Shown: piece after piece, positions 1 to 5,678 of the stretch | Numbering within the stretch: the first letter of the stretch is position 1 | Layout: every line of letters starts with the position of its first letter | Origin: Rhodocyclaceae bacterium | GTDB taxonomy: Bacteria > Pseudomonadota > Gammaproteobacteria > Burkholderiales > Rhodocyclaceae | Assembly: GCA_017444505.1 (NCBI GenBank) | Contig: JAFSWK010000053.1 | Location: 1 to 5,678, forward strand | DNA length: 5,678 nt | Reading direction: 5' to 3' | Notes under the pieces: generated by a model | Told to the model about the DNA's origin: nothing | The model's input: only the letters and a program-made list of their open reading frames with translations | The model's database searches: none | Position numbers and translations under genes: made by a program

Positions 1-1627
1 CTTCCTGCATGTTCGCCTTGAGTTTGTCGAGCAGCCGGTCGTTGGGCGCGATGACCACCACCGGCATGTTTTCATCGACCAGCGCCAGCGGACCGTGTTT
101 GAGTTCGCCGGCGGGATAGGCTTCGGCGTGGATGTAGGTGATTTCTTTCAGTTTCAGCGCCCCTTCCAGCGCAATCGGGTAATGAATGCCGCGCCCCAGA
201 AAGAGCGCGTTGTGCTTGTGCGCGAACGAGGCTGCCCAGCCCGCCACTTGCGCTTCCAGATTCAGCGCGTATTGCACCGAGCCGGGCAGCAGACGCAGCG
301 ACTCCATGTAGCCCGCGCACGCCTCGGCGTCAATATGGCCGCGCTGCACGCCCAGCGTCACCGCCAGGGAAAACAGCGCCACCAGTTGCGTGGTAAACGC
401 CTTGGTGGACGCGACGCCAATTTCCGCCCCGGCGCGGGTGTAGAAGACCAGTTCGCTTTGGCGCGGCAGCGCGCTTTCCATGACGTTGCAGATGGAAAGC
501 GAATGGCGATGCCCCAGCGACTGGGCGTATTTCAGCGCTTCCAGCGTATCGAGCGTCTCGCCCGATTGCGACAATGTGACCACCAGATGCTGCGGGTCGG
601 CGCAGGCGCGCCGGTAGCGGTATTCGCTGGCGATTTCCACGTCCGCCGCGATGCCGGCGATGGCTTCCAGCCAGTATTTGCCGGTCAGCGCGGCGTAATA
701 CGAGGTGCCGCAGGCGAGCAGTTTTACGCCCGTGGTTTGCGCAAACACCTCTGCCGCACCTTCACCAAACACGGCGGGCGTAAAACCTTCGTCCAGCACG
801 ATTTCGCAGGTATCGGCAATGGCGCGCGGCTGTTCGTGGATTTCTTTCTGCATGAAATGGCTGTACGGGCCGAGTTCCAGCGAAGCCAGCGAAACCTGCG
901 AGACTTTTTCTTCCCGCCGCGCCGCTGCGCCGTCGCGGTCAATCAGGCGCACGATGCCTTGCGGCGCAAGTTCGGCCACGTCGCCTTCGTCCAGATAGAC
1001 AATGCGGCGGGTGTGCGCCACCAGCGCGGAAACATCCGAGGCCAAAAATACTTCGTCCTCACCCAGACCAATCAGCAGCGGGCAGCCCATGCGCGCGACC
1101 ACCAGCGTTTGCGGCAGGTCTGCGGCCATCACCGCAATCGCATACGCGCCTTGCAGACGCGCGCAGGCGCGGCGCACGGCGGCGAACAGGTCGCCATCGT
1201 TTGCGCTGTCGTATTCGTGTTCGATGGCGTGCGCGATGGTTTCCGTATCGGTTTGTGATTCAAACGCATAACCCAGTGCCGCAAGACGGGCGCGTTCCGC
1301 CTCAAAATTTTCGATGATGCCGTTATGCACCACCACGATACGTTCGCGCGAAATGTGCGGATGGGCGTTGGATTCGTTTACGCCGCCGTGGGTGGCCCAG
1401 CGCGTGTGACCAATGCCGATTTGCCCGCGCACACCCGCTTCAGCAGCCGCCTTGCGCATTTCCTGCACGCGCCCGACGCGGCGCACCCGCTCAATGCGCC
1501 CCGTCGCCGTATCCAGCAACGCAATGCCGGAAGAATCGTAGCCGCGATATTCCAGACGGCTCAGGCCATCGGTGAGGAAATCCACAATGTTGTCTGCGGC
1601 GCGAATGCCGCCCACGATGCCGCACAT
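1..1627 (-). CDS. glmS: Glutamine--fructose-6-phosphate aminotransferase (isomerizing), C-terminus cut by window edge
   Basis: Cytoplasmic enzyme that converts fructose-6-phosphate and glutamine to glucosamine-6-phosphate and glutamate, the first committed step to UDP-GlcNAc. The frame gives 542 residues from ATG at 1627 and runs off the left edge. The E. coli enzyme has 609, so roughly 70 C-terminal residues, including the terminal sugar-site tail, are missing. Visible: MCGIVGG start with the N-terminal nucleophile Cys2 (exposed after Met removal), EYRGYDSSG (26-34), HTRWATHGG (74-82) and HNGIIEN (101-107) of the class II glutamine amidotransferase domain; then two SIS domains with CGTSYYA (306-312), SQSGETLDT (353-361), the segment around STKAFTTQ (407-414), and EGALKLKE...ELKHGPLAL (488-515). 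The catalytic Glu and His expected there (E488 and H504 in E. coli) are at 495 and 511. The start is fixed because Cys must follow Met. It lies 17 nt after glmU and is probably cotranscribed with it. No frameshift or unusual residue was seen. Confidence 0.98.
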   Translation of the reverse strand, partial: MCGIVGGIRAADNIVDFLTDGLSRLEYRGYDSSGIALLDTATGRIERVRRVGRVQEMRKAAAEAGVRGQIGIGHTRWATHGGVNESNAHPHISRERIVVVHNGIIENFEAERARLAALGYAFESQTDTETIAHAIEHEYDSANDGDLFAAVRRACARLQGAYAIAVMAADLPQTLVVARMGCPLLIGLGEDEVFLASDVSALVAHTRRIVYLDEGDVAELAPQGIVRLIDRDGAAARREEKVSQVSLASLELGPYSHFMQKEIHEQPRAIADTCEIVLDEGFTPAVFGEGAAEVFAQTTGVKLLACGTSYYAALTGKYWLEAIAGIAADVEIASEYRYRRACADPQHLVVTLSQSGETLDTLEALKYAQSLGHRHSLSICNVMESALPRQSELVFYTRAGAEIGVASTKAFTTQLVALFSLAVTLGVQRGHIDAEACAGYMESLRLLPGSVQYALNLEAQVAGWAASFAHKHNALFLGRGIHYPIALEGALKLKEITYIHAEAYPAGELKHGPLALVDENMPVVVIAPNDRLLDKLKANMQE

Positions 1628-1644
1628 GTTCGTTCTCTTCCTGG
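1628..1644 (-). promoter_or_regulatory. glmU-glmS spacer with glmS ribosome binding site
   Basis: The 17 nt between the glmU stop codon and the glmS ATG read CCAGGAAGAGAACGAAC on the minus strand. AGGAAGAG (1635-1642) is a reasonable Shine-Dalgarno sequence, leaving 7 nt to the start codon. The gap is too short for a promoter, a terminator or a glmS ribozyme, so glmS should be translated from a glmU-glmS message. A processing site like the one in the longer E. coli glmU-glmS spacer could not fit in the spacer alone. Confidence 0.75.
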
Positions 1645-3045
1645 TTACTGCTTGTCCTTGGGATGGGGCCGCTGCCAGTCCGCGATGGATACTTGCCGGC
1701 CACGGGCGATGTTCAGGCTGTCCGGCGGGCAATCGCGCACAATCACGCTGCCCGCGCCCACCGTCGCGCCATCCTGTACGCGCACCGGCGCGACCAGCAG
1801 CGCGCCGCTGCCGATGAAGCAGTTGGCGCCGATTTCGGTGCGGAATTTGTTGACGCCGTCGTAGTTGCACGTCACCGTGCCCGCGCCGACGTTGGTTTTT
1901 TCACCAATGTCCGCATCGCCCACGTAGGTCAGATGATTCACCTTGGCGCCGCGCGCCAGCGTGGATTTCTTGATTTCCACAAAATTGCCCACGTGCACTT
2001 CGTCGGCCAGCGTCGCCCCCGGGCGCAGCCGCGCATAGGGGCCGATGCGCACATTGGTGCCCACCGTGCACGCTTCCAGATGCGAAAAGGGCGCGATGAC
2101 CGTGCCCGCGCCGAGTACGACGTTTTTCAGCACGCAGTTCGCGCCCACGCGCACGCCATCGCCCAGCACGCACTCGCCTTCAATCAGCACATTGACGTCA
2201 ATCACCACATCCTGCCCGCAGCGCAGCGCGCCGCGCAAATCAAAGCGCGCCGGGTCCCGCAAGGTCACGCCTTCGCGCATCAGCCGCTGCGCCTCGCCGT
2301 GCTGGAAAGCGCGTTCCAGCGCCGCCAGTTGCGCGCGGTCATTGACGCCGGCGGCGAGATGGTGCGCCGCCACCTGCACCGGGCGCACCGGCACGCCCTC
2401 GCCCGCCGCCATCGCAATCAGGTCGGTCAGATACAGCTCGCCCTGCGCATTGGCCGGACGCAGCGCCTGCAACCACGGCGCCAGCCGCGCATTGGGCAGC
2501 GCCAATATGCCGGTGTTGATTTCGCGCAGCCGCCGCTGCGCATCATCGGCGTCTTTTTCTTCCACAATCGCCGCCACGCCGCCATTGGCGTCACGCACGA
2601 TGCGCCCGTCACCAAAAGGGTTGTCCAGCACATCGGTGAGCACGCCCAGCGCCTCCCCGCGCGCCGCCGCCAGCAGCGCCGCAAGGCTTTCCGCGTCAAT
2701 CAGCGGCACATCGCCATAGAGCACCAGCGTCTTGCCCGTCTGCGGCAAATCGGGCAACACCATTTGCAGCGCGTGCCCCGTGCCGCGCTGTTCGGCCTGT
2801 TCCACCCACTGCACCGGCGCATCCGCAAATGCCTCGCGCACCTGCTGCGCCTCGTGGCCAATCACCACATGCACCGCCTGCGGACGCAGCGCCGCAGCGG
2901 TCTCCAGCACCCGCGCCAGCATCGGTTTGCCGCCGATTTCATGCAACACTTTCGGGCGTGCCGAACGCATCCGCGTCCCCTTCCCCGCCGCCAGAATCAC
3001 CACATGCAGCGGTTCATCGCCCGCTGTTTCAAGCGTGTGCACCAT
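1645..3045 (-). CDS. glmU: Bifunctional UDP-N-acetylglucosamine pyrophosphorylase / glucosamine-1-phosphate N-acetyltransferase
   Basis: Cytoplasmic enzyme, trimeric in known members, making UDP-GlcNAc from glucosamine-1-phosphate, acetyl-CoA and UTP. The 466 residues are slightly longer than E. coli GlmU (456). The N-terminal Rossmann-like uridyltransferase domain (about 13-240) shows LAAGKGTRM (18-26), PKVLH (31-35), EQRGTGHA (85-92), YGDVPL (110-115) with the Mg-binding Asp112, EINTGIL (175-181), and Asn235, the second metal ligand. A left-handed beta-helix of hexapeptide repeats follows (about 260-445), with RLRPGA (339-344), FVEIKK (355-360), the NHLTYVGD motif containing catalytic His371, and CNYDG (393-397). 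All key residues are intact. I chose the ATG at 3045 because the family fold begins about 12 residues later; the frame stays open upstream to 3291, but that stretch (e.g. around 3100-3250) resembles no GlmU and contains the promoter. First gene of the glmU-glmS unit. Confidence 0.98.
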   Translation of the reverse strand: MVHTLETAGDEPLHVVILAAGKGTRMRSARPKVLHEIGGKPMLARVLETAAALRPQAVHVVIGHEAQQVREAFADAPVQWVEQAEQRGTGHALQMVLPDLPQTGKTLVLYGDVPLIDAESLAALLAAARGEALGVLTDVLDNPFGDGRIVRDANGGVAAIVEEKDADDAQRRLREINTGILALPNARLAPWLQALRPANAQGELYLTDLIAMAAGEGVPVRPVQVAAHHLAAGVNDRAQLAALERAFQHGEAQRLMREGVTLRDPARFDLRGALRCGQDVVIDVNVLIEGECVLGDGVRVGANCVLKNVVLGAGTVIAPFSHLEACTVGTNVRIGPYARLRPGATLADEVHVGNFVEIKKSTLARGAKVNHLTYVGDADIGEKTNVGAGTVTCNYDGVNKFRTEIGANCFIGSGALLVAPVRVQDGATVGAGSVIVRDCPPDSLNIARGRQVSIADWQRPHPKDKQ

Positions 3046-3051
3046 GTTCAG

Positions 3052-3058
3052 CCATCCC
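3052..3058 (-). promoter_or_regulatory. Weak ribosome binding site of glmU
   Basis: Minus strand GGGATGG lies 6 nt before the glmU ATG at 3045. It is only a partial match to the Shine-Dalgarno consensus, and no better candidate lies upstream of any alternative start. It directly follows the small inverted repeat at 3058-3070. Confidence 0.4.
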
Positions 3059-3085
3059 GCGCAAAGCGCGCCACGAAAAGCGCGG
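3057..3085 (-). promoter_or_regulatory. Possible leader hairpin upstream of glmU
   Basis: Read on the minus strand, CCGCGC (3080-3085) can pair with GCGCGG (3057-3062) around a 17-nt loop. A competing, tighter hairpin is CGCGC-TTT-GCGCG (3058-3070). Both lie between the predicted transcription start and the glmU start codon and touch the 5' end of the weak Shine-Dalgarno sequence. In GC-rich DNA such repeats arise by chance, so this is only a candidate. Confidence 0.25.
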
Positions 3086-3086
3086 A

Positions 3087-3095
3087 ATTTTATCA
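3087..3095 (-). promoter_or_regulatory. Predicted extended -10 promoter of glmU-glmS
   Basis: Minus strand TGATAAAAT: the hexamer TAAAAT (3087-3092) matches the sigma-70 -10 consensus at five of six positions and is preceded by TGA, the extended -10 TGN. No good -35 exists at 16-18 bp, which is usual for extended -10 promoters. Transcription would start near 3080, giving a leader of about 35 nt before the glmU ATG. An alternative, TTGCAT-16 bp-TATACG further upstream, is poorer. Prediction from consensus only. Confidence 0.5.
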
Positions 3096-3175
3096 CGCCA
3101 CCCCGTATACCCATTTCCAAAGCATATGCAACGCCCTGAGTGGCGGCGGGATTTTCCCTGTCCGCTGGTTCATGT

Positions 3176-3218
3176 TTGCCTTTTCGCAAGCCGATTCGCG
3201 GCAAATCCCCTATATAAT
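3176..3218 (+). promoter_or_regulatory. Predicted promoter of maoC-pta/ackA, possibly activator dependent
   Basis: A perfect -10 hexamer TATAAT lies at 3213-3218. The 16-18 bp upstream position holds only sequence like GCCGAT (3190-3195), not a -35 box, and there is no TGN extension. Instead, an inverted repeat TTGC-N6-GCAA spans 3176-3189, centred at 3182.5. With a start site near 3225 this is about -42, where class II activators such as FNR or CRP bind. The TTG...CAA ends match FNR (TTGAT-N4-ATCAA), but the inner bases do not. The -10 call is fairly firm; the operator is conjecture. Confidence 0.5.
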
Positions 3219-3239
3219 GCGGCGCACGCATCTCCCGTC

Positions 3240-3273
3240 CGCCCGGGCAACGCCTTGCGCAAAGCACCGGGCG
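3240..3273 (+). promoter_or_regulatory. Inverted repeat in the leader of maoC-pta
   Basis: CGCCCGG (3240-3246) and CCGGGCG (3267-3273) form a perfect 7-bp stem around a 20-nt loop. The loop contains a smaller GCAA/TTGC pairing (3247-3250 with 3255-3258). It sits in the predicted 5' untranslated region of about 89 nt. No T-run follows, so it is not an intrinsic terminator. It could stabilise the message or be chance in GC-rich DNA. Confidence 0.3.
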
Positions 3274-3299
3274 CGTGTTCAACCCTTTCACTTTTCAGC

Positions 3300-3308
3300 G
3301 AGGTAGAG
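3300..3308 (+). promoter_or_regulatory. Ribosome binding site of maoC-pta
   Basis: GAGGTAGAG precedes the ATG at 3314, with GAGG ending 10 nt before it. This supports the ATG at 3314 over an in-frame ATG at 3275, which would add 13 residues (MFNPFTFQRGRDV) not resembling the start of a MaoC domain. Confidence 0.65.
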
Positions 3309-3313
3309 ACGTC

Positions 3314-4708
3314 ATGAGTCAAAATCAGTTCATCGAAAACAAAACCTACGATGAAATCCAGGTTGGCGATACAGCGCAACTCGTGCGCACCCTGCGCCCC
3401 AGTGACATTCACCTGTTCGCCATCATGTCTGGTGACGTCAACCCCACCCACGTCGACACCGAATTTGCCCGTTCCGGCCAATTCCGCGAAATTGTCGGCC
3501 ACAGCATGTGGGGCAGCGCCCTCATTTCCACCGTGCTCGGCACGGAATTCCCGGGGCCGGGCACGGTCTACGTTTCCCAGTCGATGAATTTCCACCGCCC
3601 CATCACCGTGGGCGACACCCTCACCATCACGATTACCTGCAAAGCCAAGCACGACCGTGACCACCACATCGTCTTTGACTGCCTCGCGGTCAATCAGGAC
3701 GGCATGAAGATTATTGACGGTCTTGCCGAAGTGCAGGCACCTACTGAAAAAATCAAGCGCGCCCGCATCCAGTTGCCGGACATCACCATCTCTGACCGCG
3801 AACAGCGCTATCGCCACCTGCTTTCCATCACTGCCGGGCTGTCGCCGATTCCCATCTCCGTCGTCCACCCCTGCGACAAGGAATCGCTCTCCGGTCCGGT
3901 GCAGGCGGCCAAGGCCGGGCTGGTGGAGCCGATTCTGGTCGGCCCGGAAGCGCGCATCCGTGCCGTCGCGGAAGAATTTGGTTTTGACCTCAACGGCATG
4001 ACCATCATCGACACTCCGCACAGCCACGCCTCCGCCGCCAAAGCGGTGAGCCTGTGTGCCGAAGGCAAGGCTGACGCCCTGATGAAAGGTTCGCTGCACA
4101 CCGACGAGATGATGGGCGAAGTTGTGCGTCACCTGCGCACCGAACGGCGCATCAGCCACGTATTCCTGGCCGACGTGCCCACCTACCCGCGTCCCATCAT
4201 GATTACCGACGCGGCGGTGAATATCGAACCCACGCTGGAAGAAAAAGTCCACATCGTCCAGAACGCCATTGACCTGGGGCATGACCTGGGCATTGCCGAA
4301 CCCAAGGTCGCCATCCTCTCGGCGGTGGAAACCGTCACCGGCAAGATTCGCTCCACGCTGGATGCTGCCGCCCTGTGCAAAATGGCCGACCGTGGCCAGA
4401 TCAAGGGTGGTCTGCTGGACGGCCCGCTGGCTTTCGACAACGCCGTCTCTCTGGTCGCTGCCAAAACCAAGGGCATTCAGTCCGTGGTCGCTGGTCAGGC
4501 CGACATCCTCATGGTGCCCGACCTCGAATCCGGCAACATGCTCGCCAAGCAGCTTGAATACCTTGCCAAGGCGCTCATGGCCGGCGTCGTGCTGGGCGCG
4601 CGCGTGCCCATCGTGCTGACCAGCCGCGCCGATACGGCAGAGACCCGCGCCGCCTCGTGCGCCATCGTTCAGCTTATGGTTCACAGAAGAAGGGAACAAC
4701 ACGCATGA
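3314..4708 (+). CDS. MaoC-like hydratase / phosphate acyltransferase (Pta/Ptb family) fusion protein
   Basis: Predicted cytoplasmic two-domain enzyme of 464 residues. Residues about 10-142 are a hot-dog fold MaoC/(R)-enoyl-CoA hydratase domain with SGDVNPTHVD (39-48); Asp41 and His46 match the catalytic pair of (R)-hydratases such as PhaJ, and GHSMWG (62-67) follows. Residues about 165-455 are a phosphate acetyl/butyryltransferase domain, showing KADALMKGS (252-260), PTYPRPIMITDAAVN (289-303), GGLLDGPLAFDNAVS (365-379), PDLESGN (402-408) and SRADTAETRAAS (437-448). It should interconvert acyl-CoA plus phosphate and acyl-phosphate plus CoA, feeding the kinase encoded next. This layout is commonly annotated as bifunctional enoyl-CoA hydratase/phosphate acetyltransferase. 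The DGPLAFDNA motif reads, to me, more like Ptb than classical long Pta, so the acyl chain is uncertain. The stop overlaps the ackA start in ATGA. It lacks the DRTGG and N-terminal regulatory domains of long Pta. Confidence 0.93.
   Translation: MSQNQFIENKTYDEIQVGDTAQLVRTLRPSDIHLFAIMSGDVNPTHVDTEFARSGQFREIVGHSMWGSALISTVLGTEFPGPGTVYVSQSMNFHRPITVGDTLTITITCKAKHDRDHHIVFDCLAVNQDGMKIIDGLAEVQAPTEKIKRARIQLPDITISDREQRYRHLLSITAGLSPIPISVVHPCDKESLSGPVQAAKAGLVEPILVGPEARIRAVAEEFGFDLNGMTIIDTPHSHASAAKAVSLCAEGKADALMKGSLHTDEMMGEVVRHLRTERRISHVFLADVPTYPRPIMITDAAVNIEPTLEEKVHIVQNAIDLGHDLGIAEPKVAILSAVETVTGKIRSTLDAAALCKMADRGQIKGGLLDGPLAFDNAVSLVAAKTKGIQSVVAGQADILMVPDLESGNMLAKQLEYLAKALMAGVVLGARVPIVLTSRADTAETRAASCAIVQLMVHRRREQHA
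4690..4695 (+). promoter_or_regulatory. Ribosome binding site of ackA inside the end of maoC-pta
   Basis: AAGGGA, within a purine run AGAAGAAGGGAA, lies 9 nt before the ackA ATG at 4705 and inside the last codons of the upstream gene. Together with the four-base ATGA stop/start overlap it indicates translational coupling, with ribosomes finishing the transacylase able to reinitiate on the kinase. Confidence 0.7.
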
Positions 4709-5678
4709 AAACTATCCTCGTACTCAACGCTGGTTCTTCCAGCCTCAAATTCGCCCTCTACCCGCTGGACGCCAATACGCCCGAGCGCATTGCGCCCAGC
4801 CCGGTCATTTCCGGCCAATACGAGGGCATTGGCACCGAAGCGCCGCAGTTTTCCGCGAAAACCACGGACGGACGCAAGTTCAAGGAAACGGTCACGCTCG
4901 CCGGCGACCAGTCCGAGCAGCACCGCAGCGCGCTCTCGCACCTGTTTGACTGGCTCCACAGCATTGACCCGAATCTGGACATTGCCGCCGCCGGTCACCG
5001 TGTCGTACACGGGGGCGAAAAATACAGCGCGCCGCTGCGTCTGACAGCCGAGAACATGAAGGAACTCGAAGCCTTCATCCCGCTCGCACCGCTGCACCAG
5101 CCGCACAACCTGCGCGCCGTGCAGGCCGTGCAGGCACTGCTGCCCGAAATCGGTCAGGTAGGCTGCTTTGACACCGCCTTTCACCGCACCCAGTCGCCGC
5201 TGGCGCAAACCTACGCCATTCCCCGCGCGCTGACGCAAGAGGGCGTCAAGGGCTATGGGTTCCACGGCCTGTCGTATGACTACGTTTCCCGTCAGCTGCC
5301 CGAAATCATCGGTGCGGAAAAGGCCAATGGTGCCGTCATCATCGCCCACCTGGGCAATGGCGCGTCCATGTGTGCCTTGCGCGAAGGCAAGAGCGTGACC
5401 ACCACGATGGGCTTCACCGCCGTCGATGGTCTGATGATGGGCACGCGCAGCGGCATTATCGACCCCGGCGTGCTCCTCTACCTGATGGAGCGCAAAAACA
5501 TGGACGCCGCCGCCATCACCAAGCTGCTCTACAAGGAATCCGGCCTGCTGGGCGTTTCCGGCATCAGCCAGGACATGCGCGACCTGCTCGAATCGGATGC
5601 GCCCGAAGCCCGCGAAGCGGTGGATTTGTTCTGCTACCGCATCGCGCGCTCGATTGGCTCGCTGGCCGCCGCCGTGCA
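4705..5678 (+). CDS. ackA: Acetate kinase, C-terminus cut by window edge
   Basis: Cytoplasmic acetate/propionate kinase of the ASKHA fold: acyl-phosphate plus ADP gives carboxylate plus ATP, reversibly. The window holds 324 residues of a family that is usually near 400. Visible are LNAGSSSLKF (7-16) with Asn8 and the phosphate-contacting serines, GHRVVHGG (97-104) with Arg99, CFDTAFH (154-160) with Asp156, GYGFHGLS (183-190) with His187, HLGNGAS (215-221), and the signature MGFTAVDGLMMGTRSG (235-250) with Arg248. These are the substrate and transition-state residues known from Methanosarcina AckA; the late catalytic-site Glu and the second glycine-rich motif lie beyond the right edge. It starts within the stop codon of the phosphotransacylase gene, so both should be made from one message and work in sequence. 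Acetate is the likeliest substrate, but propionate or butyrate kinase activity cannot be excluded from sequence alone. Confidence 0.97.
   Translation, partial: MKTILVLNAGSSSLKFALYPLDANTPERIAPSPVISGQYEGIGTEAPQFSAKTTDGRKFKETVTLAGDQSEQHRSALSHLFDWLHSIDPNLDIAAAGHRVVHGGEKYSAPLRLTAENMKELEAFIPLAPLHQPHNLRAVQAVQALLPEIGQVGCFDTAFHRTQSPLAQTYAIPRALTQEGVKGYGFHGLSYDYVSRQLPEIIGAEKANGAVIIAHLGNGASMCALREGKSVTTTMGFTAVDGLMMGTRSGIIDPGVLLYLMERKNMDAAAITKLLYKESGLLGVSGISQDMRDLLESDAPEAREAVDLFCYRIARSIGSLAAAV

Larger units (their letters stand above)
3046..3313. other. Divergent intergenic region between glmU and the maoC-pta gene
   Basis: This 268-bp stretch separates two operons transcribed outward. It is richer in A+T than its flanks in two patches (about 3086-3135 and 3170-3220), which coincide with the predicted glmU promoter and the predicted plus-strand promoter. 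The open frames that cross it on both strands are extensions of glmU or shadows of the flanking genes and show no recognisable protein. It also holds two GC-rich inverted repeats, one in each leader. No tRNA, terminator with a U-tract, or riboswitch was recognised. Confidence 0.7.

Noticed and set aside
95..1258. A 387-codon plus-strand frame antisense to glmS
   Set aside because: Low-complexity Arg/His/Gln-rich product with no domain; glmS on the minus strand is unbroken with full motifs across the same region.
1628..1644. Possible glmS ribozyme or regulatory RNA upstream of glmS
   Set aside because: Only 17 nt separate glmU and glmS, far too short for the glmS ribozyme, which is a feature of Gram-positive bacteria.
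3122..3129. Palindrome GCATATGC, and nearby GTATAC at 3105-3110, as operator sites
   Set aside because: Both are short, are single copies with no spacing relation to each other, and are likely to occur by chance.
3240..3273. Intrinsic terminator in the intergenic region
   Set aside because: The stem is GC-rich, but no run of T follows on either strand, and both flanking genes start here rather than end.
3046..3291. N-terminal extension of GlmU from an ATG at 3291
   Set aside because: It would add 82 residues with no similarity to GlmU and would place the extended -10 promoter inside the coding sequence; the ATG at 3045 fits the family length.
1663..3306. A 547-codon open frame on the plus strand, antisense to the whole of glmU
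   Set aside because: Its product is dominated by His, Arg, Gln and Ala with no recognisable domain, and glmU on the other strand has all catalytic motifs. This is the mirror frame expected from GC-rich codon bias.
3170..4702. A 510-codon minus-strand frame antisense to maoC-pta
   Set aside because: Gly/His/Asp/Val-rich product with no family resemblance, running through the divergent promoter region; explained as a shadow of the real coding strand.
4681..5349. A 222-codon minus-strand frame antisense to ackA
   Set aside because: No recognisable motif and no plausible ribosome binding site; ackA on the opposite strand is certain.

Overview
The window is a GC-rich (above 60% by eye) chromosomal segment from what looks like a proteobacterium, most likely a betaproteobacterium. 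I infer this from codon usage, the back-to-back glmU-glmS pair and the MaoC-Pta/AckA pair. I cannot name the genus. There are no mobile elements, tRNAs, rRNAs or CRISPR arrays. It is a compact metabolic region with two operons transcribed away from a shared intergenic region of about 270 bp.

Left half, minus strand: glmU (complete) followed 17 nt later by glmS (5' part complete, C-terminus cut by the window edge). Together they make UDP-N-acetylglucosamine, the precursor for peptidoglycan and lipopolysaccharide. GlmS makes glucosamine-6-phosphate from fructose-6-phosphate and glutamine. GlmU acetylates glucosamine-1-phosphate and then uridylylates the product. The phosphoglucosamine mutase (GlmM) that links them is not in this window.

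Centre, 3046-3313: the divergent promoter region. On the minus strand an extended -10 (TGATAAAAT) serves glmU. On the plus strand a perfect TATAAT box without a recognisable -35 serves the right-hand operon. It is preceded by a TTGC-N6-GCAA dyad at the place expected for a class II activator of the FNR/CRP family. Both leaders can form small GC-rich hairpins.

Right half, plus strand: a fused MaoC (hot-dog hydratase)-phosphotransacylase gene overlaps the start of ackA (acetate kinase, cut by the right edge) by four bases (ATGA). The two enzymes form the acyl-CoA to acyl-phosphate to carboxylate plus ATP route, or its reverse for acetate activation. The added hydratase domain and the Ptb-like motifs leave the true acyl substrate open.

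The least ordinary parts are the hydratase-phosphotransacylase fusion and the architecture of its promoter. The glm genes look conventional, and I see no convincing previously undescribed system here.
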